A stretch of DNA of 8,087 bases from Pyrinomonadaceae bacterium (GTDB lineage: Bacteria > Acidobacteriota > Blastocatellia > Pyrinomonadales > Pyrinomonadaceae): contig JACDAW010000207.1 of assembly GCA_013695245.1 (NCBI GenBank), positions 1 through 8,087 of the forward strand, given 5' to 3'. The position numbers and the translations under genes were made by a program. Each line of letters starts with the position of its first letter. Position 1 is the stretch's first letter. This document shows positions 1 through 6,488 of the stretch, piece after piece. The notes beneath the pieces are model-generated. The model saw only the letters and a program-made list of their open reading frames with translations. It did not search any database and had not been told where the DNA came from.

Positions 1-227
1 AACGGCTGCTTGATTCATGTTAGTTTTGGTCGAAGCCACAGCCTAAAGTTGATGTTATAGCACTCGCATCAAGCGTTACCGATAAAACCGCTTGAATTAA
101 CCGGCATGTTACTTGTCATCAACCTCATGTGTCAATATTTTGATCGAAATAGCGTTGTCGCCTCCAAAACAAATCTTTAACGATTTCTTCCGCTCTATCC
201 GGCGCGTTTAACTTTAACGATGCCTGA

Positions 228-257
228 TGGACGCCGCACGAATCAAAAAGTTATACT
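228..257 (+). promoter_or_regulatory. Predicted sigma70-type promoter for the aminotransferase-thiL pair
   Basis: A -10 element TATACT (252-257, five of six consensus bases) lies 18 bases after TGGACG (228-233, four of six matches to TTGACA). Transcription would start near 264, leaving a leader of about 55 nt before the GTG start at 319. The surrounding AT-rich sequence fits a promoter region. This is consensus matching only, and promoter rules in this lineage may differ. Confidence 0.4.
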
Positions 258-298
258 TTGCTTTCTCTGAAACGCAATTTATCATTGTAGTTTTTCCC

Positions 299-304
299 GG
301 AGGA
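299..304 (+). promoter_or_regulatory. Shine-Dalgarno sequence for the 319 gene
   Basis: GGAGGA is a strong anti-16S match but lies 14 nt before the GTG at 319, longer than the usual 5-9 nt. No ATG, GTG or TTG start lies in frame between them. An in-frame TGA at 268-270 limits any upstream extension, so GTG 319 remains the best start. Confidence 0.6.
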
Positions 305-318
305 CTGTAAAAACACCT

Positions 319-1488
319 GTGTCAATCTCTTCAACCGCTTTCCGCCTCGCGGCGCGCCTCGATGAGGTCGGGTTTTCCGACATCGTTAAGATTCGCAATA
401 AGATTATGGACTTGCGCGCTGCGGGCGCGACCGTCTATCAGTTCGAGGGCGGCGAGCCTTTTCCCAACACGCCCGATCATATTAAAGCCGCGATGAAACG
501 GGCGCTCGACGAAAATCGCACGCGCTACGCTCCATCTTCCGGCATCACTGAGCTCTGCGCCGCGATTGTCGAAAAGGTAAACAGGCGTAACGGCATTCCG
601 GCGACGCCGACGGATGCCATCGTCCTTAACGGCGGAATGCAAGGACTCTTCGGCGCGTTTCAATCCGTCGTCAACCGCGGCGAAGAAGTGCTGCTGTTCT
701 CTCCCTACTGGACGCCGATTAAAGATTTGATCGCCAACTGCGAAGCGCGTCCTGTGCTTGTTCCGACAATGGAAGCGCGCCGCGCCGGATTCACCGAGAC
801 TCTTGCGCGATACCTGACCGCTCGCACCCGCGCGATCTATTACAACACGCCGCAGAATCCGACCGGAACAGTTTTCACGCGCGCCGAAACGGAAGCGGTC
901 GCGCGCTTCGCGCAGGAACATGATCTTATTGTTATCGCCGACGAAGCTTATGAAGATTTAATCTACGACAGCGAACACGTCTCCATCCAATCGCTTGACG
1001 GCATGATGGAGCGCACGATCACTTCCTTCACTCTTTCAAAATCTTACTCGATGACCGGCTGGCGCGTTGGCTACGCCATCGCCTCTGAGCCTTGGATGAC
1101 GGGACTCAAGAAGACCACGCTCTATTCGACCAACGGCGTTTCAACTCCGTCGCAATACGCCGCCCTCGCTGCCCTTTCAACGCCCACAGAATTCTACGAA
1201 GAGATGCGCCGCGCTTACCGCGAGCGGCGCGATCTGTTAATCGGCGGTTTAAACGAGTTGGGCTTAAAATGCGAGCCGCCCGCCGGAGCTTTCTACGCCT
1301 TCCCGGATGTTTCTTCGATCGACGCGGACAGTCGCCGCGCGGCCGACGTGCTGCTCGAACGAGCGCAAGTGGCGACCGTGCCCGGTATTGTCTTCGGCGA
1401 ACATGGCGAAGGTCATCTACGCTTCTCGTTTTCCACCTCAATCGAAGCCATCGAAGCCGGACTTGATTCGATGCGCCGCAAACTTTGA
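319..1488 (+). CDS. Class I/II pyridoxal-phosphate aminotransferase (aspartate aminotransferase fold)
   Basis: This 389-residue cytoplasmic enzyme should transfer an amino group between an amino acid and a 2-oxo acid using PLP. The fold-type I signature is complete. There is an N-terminal GGEPFPNTP segment (44-52), the cofactor-contacting NPTG (180-183), the ADEAY segment with D208 (pairs with the PLP ring nitrogen) and Y211, the Schiff-base lysine K241 in SLSKSYSMTGWRVGY-type context (here TLSKSYSMTGWRVGY), R249 for the PLP phosphate, and R368 in LRFSFS, which should bind the substrate carboxylate. Length is normal for the family. Translation starts at GTG; the next in-frame ATG is codon 30, which would remove conserved N-terminal sequence. 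thiL follows 35 nt downstream, suggesting co-transcription. The substrate cannot be set from sequence alone: aspartate, aromatic, alanine or methionine-type transaminases all share these motifs. Confidence 0.93.
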   Translation: MSISSTAFRLAARLDEVGFSDIVKIRNKIMDLRAAGATVYQFEGGEPFPNTPDHIKAAMKRALDENRTRYAPSSGITELCAAIVEKVNRRNGIPATPTDAIVLNGGMQGLFGAFQSVVNRGEEVLLFSPYWTPIKDLIANCEARPVLVPTMEARRAGFTETLARYLTARTRAIYYNTPQNPTGTVFTRAETEAVARFAQEHDLIVIADEAYEDLIYDSEHVSIQSLDGMMERTITSFTLSKSYSMTGWRVGYAIASEPWMTGLKKTTLYSTNGVSTPSQYAALAALSTPTEFYEEMRRAYRERRDLLIGGLNELGLKCEPPAGAFYAFPDVSSIDADSRRAADVLLERAQVATVPGIVFGEHGEGHLRFSFSTSIEAIEAGLDSMRRKL

Positions 1489-1523
1489 AGATGGGAAAGT
1501 TCAAATCCGAGATCGTTTAAAAG

Positions 1524-2564
1524 ATGCGCGGCGAATTTGATTTCATCGAAACCCTTCGACGCCGCACGGAGAGACAAGCGAAGGCGGGCAACGTCTCGCT
1601 CGGCATCGGAGACGATGCGGCCGTCGTCAACTCGAAAAACACCTCACTCGTAATCACCGCCGATCTCCTTGTTGAAGAAATTGATTTTCGACTTGACTGG
1701 ACGACGCCGCAGTTTCTCGGACACAAAGCACTCGCCGTTTCTCTCTCCGATATCGCCGCAATGGGCGCGCGCCCCCGCTTCGCGCTTCTCTCGCTCGGCG
1801 TTCCGCAAAAAATATGGAGAACAAAGTTTGTTGACCAATTCTACGAAGGCTTCTTTCGATTAGCGCGAGATCACAGCGTCGCCTTGATCGGCGGCGACAC
1901 ATCGCGCACACCAGACCGCATCGTGATCGATTCAATCGTGCTCGGTGAAGCGCAGCACAACCGAGTCACACGGCGTTCGGGAGCTAAGCCGGGCGATCTG
2001 ATTTACGTTACCGGAATGTTAGGCGGTGCGGCTGCCGGTCTGCGGTTATTGCAAAGCGGAAAGAAGATAAAAATCAGAACACGCAGCAACGGAGCGAGCC
2101 GAACAACGAAACTAAGCGCGCAAGAGAAGCTTCTACGACGACAACTACTTCCTTCGCCGCGCGTCAGGTGGGGGCGACTGCTCGGTGAGAAAAATTTGGC
2201 GACGGCGATGATTGATTTAAGCGACGGGCTTTCTTCCGACCTTGCGCATCTATGTCGCGCGAGCGGCGTTGGCGCGGTCGTTGACGCTTCGCTCATCCCC
2301 GTTGATTCTTCGATTAGTGTAGCGCCTTTAAAAGAAATCAGCGCATTAGATTTAGCTTTGCATGGCGGCGAAGATTATGAACTTCTCTTCACTGTCCGTC
2401 CGCGCAAACGCGCGTTGCTCCCGCAGAAACTTGGCGGCATCAATGCAACCCTGATCGGCGAAATTACAAGCTCAAAAAGAATTGAGATCGTCCGAGAAGG
2501 ACACACACGCGCGTTGAAGCCCGAAGGCTTTCAACATTTCCGGCGCGCGCTGCCGCGCAAATGA
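1524..2564 (+). CDS. thiL: Thiamine-phosphate kinase ThiL
   Basis: ThiL phosphorylates thiamine monophosphate with ATP to give thiamine diphosphate, the last step of cofactor synthesis. The 346-residue product carries the expected PurM/ThiL-fold motifs in order: GIGDDAA (27-33) with D30 and D31 for magnesium, SDIAAMGA (75-82) with D76, GGDT (123-126) with D125, DLSDGL (231-236) with S233 and D234, and GGEDYELL (281-288). The start is firm: an in-frame TAA lies at 1518-1520 and ATG 1524 is the first start after it. No good Shine-Dalgarno sequence precedes it, which fits translation coupled to the upstream aminotransferase ending at 1488. The protein is somewhat longer than the roughly 325-residue enterobacterial enzyme, mainly through a basic loop at about 178-200 between the two ThiL domains. 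No other thiamine gene is visible nearby. Confidence 0.95.
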   Translation: MRGEFDFIETLRRRTERQAKAGNVSLGIGDDAAVVNSKNTSLVITADLLVEEIDFRLDWTTPQFLGHKALAVSLSDIAAMGARPRFALLSLGVPQKIWRTKFVDQFYEGFFRLARDHSVALIGGDTSRTPDRIVIDSIVLGEAQHNRVTRRSGAKPGDLIYVTGMLGGAAAGLRLLQSGKKIKIRTRSNGASRTTKLSAQEKLLRRQLLPSPRVRWGRLLGEKNLATAMIDLSDGLSSDLAHLCRASGVGAVVDASLIPVDSSISVAPLKEISALDLALHGGEDYELLFTVRPRKRALLPQKLGGINATLIGEITSSKRIEIVREGHTRALKPEGFQHFRRALPRK

Positions 2565-2590
2565 CGACATGCCTTCGTTCGTCGTCGCGT

Positions 2591-2619
2591 TTGACTCGTT
2601 AACCTTCCTTGCCTAGACT
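2591..2619 (+). promoter_or_regulatory. Predicted sigma70-type promoter for cysS
   Basis: TTGACT (2591-2596, five of six to TTGACA) and TAGACT (2614-2619, four of six to TATAAT) are separated by exactly 17 bases. Both lie in the 98-nt gap between thiL and cysS. Transcription would begin near 2626, about 37 nt before the cysS ATG. This suggests cysS can be transcribed independently of thiL. Confidence 0.45.
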
Positions 2620-2662
2620 CATTCAAATTGGTCATTCGTCCGAAATGTTCTCGTAAAGGGTA

Positions 2663-4063
2663 ATGCTGAAATTTTACAACACGCTTTCCAATCGGCTTGA
2701 AGAATTTAAACCGTTGATTGACGGCGAAGTGCGCATGTACCTGTGCGGCCCAACCGTCTGGGACTTCGCGCATGTCGGTAATTTTCGCGCGAATGTTTTC
2801 GCCGACATTCTGCGTCGTCATCTGAAGTTCAAGGGCTTCAAAGTTACGCACGTGATGAACATTACGGACGTTGACGACCGCATCATCGCGCGCGCCGCCG
2901 AGCGCGGGCAGACGATTGACGAATACACCGCGCCCTACATCGAAGCCTTCTGGCAAGACTTCGACGCCATCGGCTGCGAACGACCCGAAATCGCGCCGCG
3001 CGCCACTGAGCACATTGCGGAGATGGTCACGCTTATCGAACAACTCCGAGAGCGCGGTCACGCTTACAATTCCGACGGCTCGATCTACTACCGCATCAAT
3101 TCCTTTCCCGCTTACGGCAAGCTCTCGAAAATTAACCTTGCGGGTAACATCGCGGGCGCGAGCGAACGCATTGACACTGACCGTTATGAGAAAGAGGACG
3201 CGCGCGACTTCGCCCTTTGGAAAGCGGTTGAAACGGAAGCGGAAACGGGCTGGGACGCGGAGCTAGGACGCGGTCGCCCCGGTTGGCACATCGAGTGTTC
3301 GGCGATGGCGATGAAGTATCTCGGCACAACTTTTGATATTCACGCGGGCGGCATTGATCTCGCCTTCCCGCATCATGAAAACGAGATCGCTCAATCTGAA
3401 GGCGCAACCGGAAAAGAGTTTGTGCGTTACTGGCTGCACAACGAGCATTTGAAGATCGAAGGCGAAACGATGTCGAAGTCGAAGGGCAACTATTATACGT
3501 TTCGTGACTTGGTCGCGCAGGGCTATGCGCCCGTCGCCATTCGCTATCTGCTCTTAAGCGTGCCGTATCGCAAACAGCTTAATTTTACTTTTGACGCTTT
3601 GCGCGGCGCGGAGAAAGCGGTTGAGAGTTTGCGGAATTTCGGGACGCGCCTCAGTGAAGCGCGTTGCGAAACGGGAGTGAACGAAGAACTACGCGAAACA
3701 ACTGCGCGGATTGCGAAGGAATTTGAGACGGGGCTTGACGACGATTTAAACACTTCGGTCGCGCTCGCCGCCCTTCATAATCTCCGCAATGCGACGAACA
3801 CGGCGATTGACGAATGCACCTTGCGCCTCGTGAACAAAACCGAGATCGAAGCGTTGCTTAAGCGCTTCGATTCCGTCTTAAATATCTTCGGGCAAACGGA
3901 GCGCGAGATGCTCGACGCGGAAGTGCAACGCTTGATTGACGAACGACAGGAAGCGCGCCGTCGCCGCGATTGGGCGCGCGCCGACGAGATACGCGACGAA
4001 CTCGCTGGACGCCGCATCATCCTTGAAGACACACGCGACGGCGTGCGCTGGAAACGCGGTTGA
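2663..4063 (+). CDS. cysS: Cysteine--tRNA ligase (cysteinyl-tRNA synthetase)
   Basis: CysRS joins cysteine to tRNA-Cys in the cytoplasm with ATP. The 466-residue protein is full length (about 461 in E. coli) and is a class I synthetase. It shows the CGPTVWD opening (28-34), the HIGH-type motif HVGN (37-40), WHIECSAM (208-215) and FPHHENEIAQSE (235-246), the KMSKS-type motif TMSKSKGN (269-276) with K272, and a C-terminal DALR-like helical and anticodon-binding region from about 310. The zinc site that selects cysteine is intact by alignment to the E. coli enzyme: C28, C212, H237 and E241. The ATG at 2663 gives the family's typical N-terminus (LKFYNTLS). An AAAGGG element at 2655-2660 sits only 2 nt before the ATG, which is unusually close for a Shine-Dalgarno sequence. 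A likely own promoter precedes it at 2591-2619. The next gene begins 59 nt downstream. Confidence 0.97.
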   Translation: MLKFYNTLSNRLEEFKPLIDGEVRMYLCGPTVWDFAHVGNFRANVFADILRRHLKFKGFKVTHVMNITDVDDRIIARAAERGQTIDEYTAPYIEAFWQDFDAIGCERPEIAPRATEHIAEMVTLIEQLRERGHAYNSDGSIYYRINSFPAYGKLSKINLAGNIAGASERIDTDRYEKEDARDFALWKAVETEAETGWDAELGRGRPGWHIECSAMAMKYLGTTFDIHAGGIDLAFPHHENEIAQSEGATGKEFVRYWLHNEHLKIEGETMSKSKGNYYTFRDLVAQGYAPVAIRYLLLSVPYRKQLNFTFDALRGAEKAVESLRNFGTRLSEARCETGVNEELRETTARIAKEFETGLDDDLNTSVALAALHNLRNATNTAIDECTLRLVNKTEIEALLKRFDSVLNIFGQTEREMLDAEVQRLIDERQEARRRRDWARADEIRDELAGRRIILEDTRDGVRWKRG

Positions 4064-4122
4064 CCTAAGTGTTATTATTCGCCCGCGTGAAATTTTCATT
4101 CAACTGAAACGAGTATTCTCCG

Positions 4123-4737
4123 ATGAAGCACATTCCCCTTCTGATCGTTCTGGCTCTCGCCGCCTCGCTCTGCAAGTTCACAGGGCATCTTGGAAACAAC
4201 AACAATAACAACAACAGCAACGTCGTTGTCACGAACAACAACGAAGCGAACACGAACAGTTCGCCGACGACCAGCGATTCACCTGTTACGGAAAACTCTC
4301 CGAGCGATTCTCCCACTCCGCAAGCGGACGAGGATGATGCGGCGGGCGGCATCGAACAGGGGGAAGTCGAGCAAGCGTTGATTAGCATTAAGCGCCAGTG
4401 GGCGGAGGCCATTATCGCGTCCGACCCGGAAGCTAACCGGCGCGTTCTCGCTGATGAGTTCGTTAATACCGATCCGCAAGGGCAGACGACGAACAGAGAG
4501 CAGTTTATCCAGCAACTCGGACAGCCATCTCCCGGCGCGACCTATTCGATAGATGAGCCGCGCCTGATCAGCCACAGCCCGACGACGGCGATCATGACCT
4601 ACATCGTCACGTTTAAGTATCGAGGCGATACTCAACGTATCCGCGACACCGATACGTTCGTTAAGCGCGAAGGCCGCTGGCAGATCGTTTCGTCCGCCTC
4701 GTCTCCGGTGGCGGGCGGCGCAAGACGCAGAGGTTAA
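4123..4737 (+). CDS. Asn-rich secreted protein with a C-terminal NTF2-like (DUF4440/SnoaL type) domain
   Basis: The 204-residue product has an N-terminal export signal: K2-H3, then a hydrophobic stretch (4-16), then C17. The cysteine suggests a lipoprotein, but the preceding residues are A-S-L, and leucine at -1 is a poor lipobox, so lipidation is uncertain. Next comes a low-complexity linker (about 24-75) with seven consecutive Asn (25-31) and many Thr, Ser, Pro and acidic residues, as expected of an extracytoplasmic spacer. Residues about 80-195 resemble the DUF4440/SnoaL branch of the NTF2-like fold: an amphipathic helix with W93, an LADEFVNTDPQG segment (109-120), and the closing TDTFVKREGRWQIV (176-189). 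Many such domains bind small ligands; some are enzymes, and no catalytic role is claimed here. No clear Shine-Dalgarno sequence precedes the ATG. The C-terminal end GGARRRG is basic. A small membrane-protein gene starts 11 nt downstream. Confidence 0.85.
   Translation: MKHIPLLIVLALAASLCKFTGHLGNNNNNNNSNVVVTNNNEANTNSSPTTSDSPVTENSPSDSPTPQADEDDAAGGIEQGEVEQALISIKRQWAEAIIASDPEANRRVLADEFVNTDPQGQTTNREQFIQQLGQPSPGATYSIDEPRLISHSPTTAIMTYIVTFKYRGDTQRIRDTDTFVKREGRWQIVSSASSPVAGGARRRG
4195..4215 (+). repeat. In-frame AAC/AAT trinucleotide run encoding seven Asn
   Basis: Seven consecutive Asn codons, six AAC and one AAT at 4204-4206, encode residues 25-31 of the secreted NTF2-like protein. Further Asn codons follow after an AGC. 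Tracts like this can lengthen or shorten in whole codons by replication slippage, changing linker length without breaking the frame. Confidence 0.8.
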
Positions 4738-4748
4738 ATCGCTGCCTT

Positions 4749-4937
4749 ATGAGAAAGCCTAAAGTATTATTCTGGTTGTACATCATTGTCGCGGTTCTTA
4801 ATTTTGCGCTGGTAGTTTTAAAAGTTGTTACTAATCGCTCGCAAACCATGTGGAGCATAATCCTCAATGTCTTTATCGGAACAATGTTTCTCATACTTGC
4901 CTTTTCATTAATGAGAAAGAATCACGGCGAAAGCTAA
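4749..4937 (+). CDS. Small two-helix membrane protein of unknown function
   Basis: I do not recognise a family. The 62-residue product begins MRKPK, then has a hydrophobic segment (about 7-26: LFWLYIIVAVLNFALVVL-type), a short polar loop (about 27-33, VTNRSQT), a second hydrophobic segment (about 35-54) and a basic tail MRKNHGES. By the positive-inside rule both ends (R2, K3, K5 and R56, K57) should face the cytoplasm, forming a hairpin in the inner membrane. The ATG is 11 nt after the upstream stop; AGAGG at 4727-4731 is too far away to be a convincing ribosome site. The clean two-helix pattern with flanking charges is hard to get by chance and supports a real gene. It may be co-transcribed with the upstream secreted protein, but no functional link is shown. 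Confidence 0.6.
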   Translation: MRKPKVLFWLYIIVAVLNFALVVLKVVTNRSQTMWSIILNVFIGTMFLILAFSLMRKNHGES

Positions 4938-5087
4938 CACTATGTTTTACTTCAACGTCCCACATCTTCGCCCGCTCGACATCCGCGCTCACATCTTTGC
5001 CGGTTAGCCTTCCCGCGCTTTCCCTCTTCGCAACTCTTAAATCACTTCAATCATCAACCGCCTCGCTTTCATCAAAGGAGAAAGTGT
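4938..5087 (+). promoter_or_regulatory. Pyrimidine-rich leader with near-perfect 12-base repeat before the class III aminotransferase
   Basis: From about 4950 to 5072 the plus strand is strongly C/T-biased. It contains CACATCTTCGCC (4961-4972) and CACATCTTTGCC (4990-5001), matching at 11 of 12 bases. No clear -35/-10 pair or hairpin was found. It ends in a strong Shine-Dalgarno sequence, AAGGAG at 5075-5080, 7 nt before the ATG at 5088. Whether it is an untranslated leader is inference. Confidence 0.35.
5075..5080 (+). promoter_or_regulatory. Strong Shine-Dalgarno sequence for the class III aminotransferase
   Basis: AAGGAG lies 7 nt before ATG 5088, an ideal spacing. It fixes the start and predicts efficient translation compared with the weakly marked starts upstream in this window. 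Confidence 0.85.
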
Positions 5088-6443
5088 ATGTCAACCATCG
5101 CGCCGCCGAAGAAACCGCAAATCAACACCGCGCTGCCCGGCCCTCTAGGTCAAAAGATCGTCGAAGCCGACGCGCAATTCGTCACCCCATCTTACCCGCG
5201 CCCGTCTTTCAAGCTCGTCGCTGACCGAGCCGAAGGCGTGTGGGTCACAGACGTTGATGGCAACGTCTTTTTAGATTGCAACGCCGGAGTCGCCGTCTGC
5301 TCGACCGGACATTGCCACCCGGAAGTTGTTAGCGCCATCCAAGAGCAAACCGCCAAGCTCATCCACATGTGCGGCACAGATTATTACTACCGACAGATGC
5401 CCGACCTTGCGCGCAAGCTCGACGAGATCGTGCCTATCAAAGCGCCGACGCGCACGCATTTCGCCAATAGTGGCACGGAAGCAATTGAAACTGCTCTTAA
5501 ACTTGCGATGCACGCGACGGGGCGCGAGAAGTTCATCGCCTTCTTCAACAGCTTTCACGGACGCACGCTCGGCTCTTTGTCTCTCACGTCATCGCGCGTC
5601 GCGCAACGTCGCGGTTTCCGTCGCCAAGCCCTAGACGTGACACATGTGCCTTACGCTTACTGCCTGCGTTGCCCGTTTAATCTCGGCCGATGTGATGACA
5701 ACTCGTGTTGTTTGGGAAGCATTGATTGGATTGAAAACCGATTGTTCAAAACAACCATGCCGCCGGAAGAATGCGCGGGAATCGTCGTCGAATGCGTGCA
5801 GGGCGAAGGTGGCTACGTGCCCGCGCCGAAGGAATTCTTGCAGGGCTTGCGCCGCATCTGCGATGAGCATGGGATTCTATTGATCGTTGATGAAGTGCAA
5901 TCAGGCATGGGACGCACGGGAAAGATGTTTGCGTGCGAGCATTATGATTTAGAGCCGGATATCATCACCATCGCTAAAGGCATCGGTTCGGGTTTGCCCA
6001 TCGGCGCGTGCGTCGCGCGTGCGGACTTGATGGATTGGAAGCCGGGCGCGCACGCTTCGACTTTCGGCGGCAACCCCGTCTGCATCGCCGCCGCGCTCAA
6101 AACGATTGAGCTGCTCGAACGCGAACTCATTGCAAACAGCGCGGAAACGGGCGCTTACCTGCAAGACGGTTTAAAGAAACTTATGCAGAAGCATGATTGC
6201 ATCGGCGACGTGCGCGGATTAGGAATGATGATCGGCGTGGAGTTTGTTGAAAGCAAGAAGACGATGAAGCCCGCGCCGGAATTGCGCGATAAAATTGAAT
6301 ACAACTGTTTCGAGCGCGGACTGATCATTCTCGGCGCGGGCGCAAACACTATTCGCTGGTCGCCGCCGCTAATACTTACGCGCGAAAACGTTGATGTTGG
6401 GCTGGAGATTTTCGACGAAGTGATCAGCGCATCGCTTTCGTAG
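5088..6443 (+). CDS. Class III PLP aminotransferase, acetylornithine/4-aminobutyrate aminotransferase-like
   Basis: This 451-residue PLP enzyme belongs to the class III (omega) aminotransferases. Visible motifs are SGTEA (128-132) for the PLP phosphate, FHGRT (156-160), the QGEGGY loop (238-243), VDEVQSGMGRTG (267-278) with D268 contacting the PLP nitrogen, Schiff-base K297 in TIAKGIG, TFGGNP (325-330) and R423 near the C-terminus. The N-terminal PGPLGQKIVEAD, the PSYPRPSFKLVADRAEGVWV segment and the YCLRCPF insert resemble the branch found in Thermococcales that includes amino-acid racemases as well as aminotransferases. It may therefore act on an omega-amino acid such as GABA, lysine or ornithine, or racemise an amino acid; sequence alone does not decide. 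It has 17 cysteines, five of them clustered at 192-208. Start and strong ribosome site are clear. It stands alone on the plus strand and converges with the next gene. Confidence 0.93.
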   Translation: MSTIAPPKKPQINTALPGPLGQKIVEADAQFVTPSYPRPSFKLVADRAEGVWVTDVDGNVFLDCNAGVAVCSTGHCHPEVVSAIQEQTAKLIHMCGTDYYYRQMPDLARKLDEIVPIKAPTRTHFANSGTEAIETALKLAMHATGREKFIAFFNSFHGRTLGSLSLTSSRVAQRRGFRRQALDVTHVPYAYCLRCPFNLGRCDDNSCCLGSIDWIENRLFKTTMPPEECAGIVVECVQGEGGYVPAPKEFLQGLRRICDEHGILLIVDEVQSGMGRTGKMFACEHYDLEPDIITIAKGIGSGLPIGACVARADLMDWKPGAHASTFGGNPVCIAAALKTIELLERELIANSAETGAYLQDGLKKLMQKHDCIGDVRGLGMMIGVEFVESKKTMKPAPELRDKIEYNCFERGLIILGAGANTIRWSPPLILTRENVDVGLEIFDEVISASLS

Positions 6444-6488
6444 AATTAAAGCGGGCGGTAAGCGGCGAACAGATTTATTGTTAACGTC
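6444..6488. other. Convergent intergenic spacer
   Basis: This 45-base gap separates the 3' ends of the plus-strand class III aminotransferase and the minus-strand PrcB-family gene. A bidirectional terminator would be expected, but I see no stable GC-rich hairpin followed by a T-run on either strand; only the short palindrome GTTAAC (6480-6485) stands out. Confidence 0.5.

Larger units (their letters stand above)
1..318. other. AT-rich intergenic region upstream of the first aminotransferase gene
   Basis: No gene is supported here. The plus frame starting at base 1 is open for only 19 codons before TAG at 58-60, and I recognised nothing in the other frames. The stretch is visibly richer in A and T than the genes that follow. 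It holds a 10-base direct repeat (CTTTAACGAT at 175-184 and 212-221), a promoter-like pair at 228-257 and the Shine-Dalgarno sequence at 299-304. The first 60 bases could be the extreme 3' end of a gene from outside the window, but the open stretch is too short to say. Confidence 0.6.

Noticed and set aside
49..72. Inverted repeat TTGATG...CATCAA in the upstream region
   Set aside because: Six pairs around a 12-nt loop with no T-run or conserved context are expected by chance in a region of this length.
331..921. Long minus-strand open frame opposite the first aminotransferase
   Set aside because: It lies fully antisense to a gene with complete catalytic motifs, its product is Arg-rich with no recognisable domain, and it is explained by codon bias in GC-rich DNA.
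2558..2593. Possible terminator between thiL and cysS (GACGAC at 2563-2568 with GTCGTC at 2581-2586)
   Set aside because: The stem is only six perfect pairs with a 12-nt loop and no T-run follows; it starts within the thiL stop region. It is too weak to call.
2531..3061. 176-codon minus-strand open frame opposite the start of cysS
   Set aside because: It covers the thiL end, the promoter gap and the conserved CysRS N-terminus in antisense. No motif or ribosome site supports it.
4073..4078. TATTAT as a -10 element for the Asn-rich secreted protein gene
   Set aside because: The hexamer is good, but no acceptable -35 lies 16-19 bases upstream; the nearby TTGACC at 4060-4065 is far too close.
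4942..5007. 21-codon plus-strand open frame (starts MFYFNVPHL) after the small membrane gene
   Set aside because: It has no Shine-Dalgarno sequence, is very short, and has no recognisable character beyond the C/T-rich base composition.
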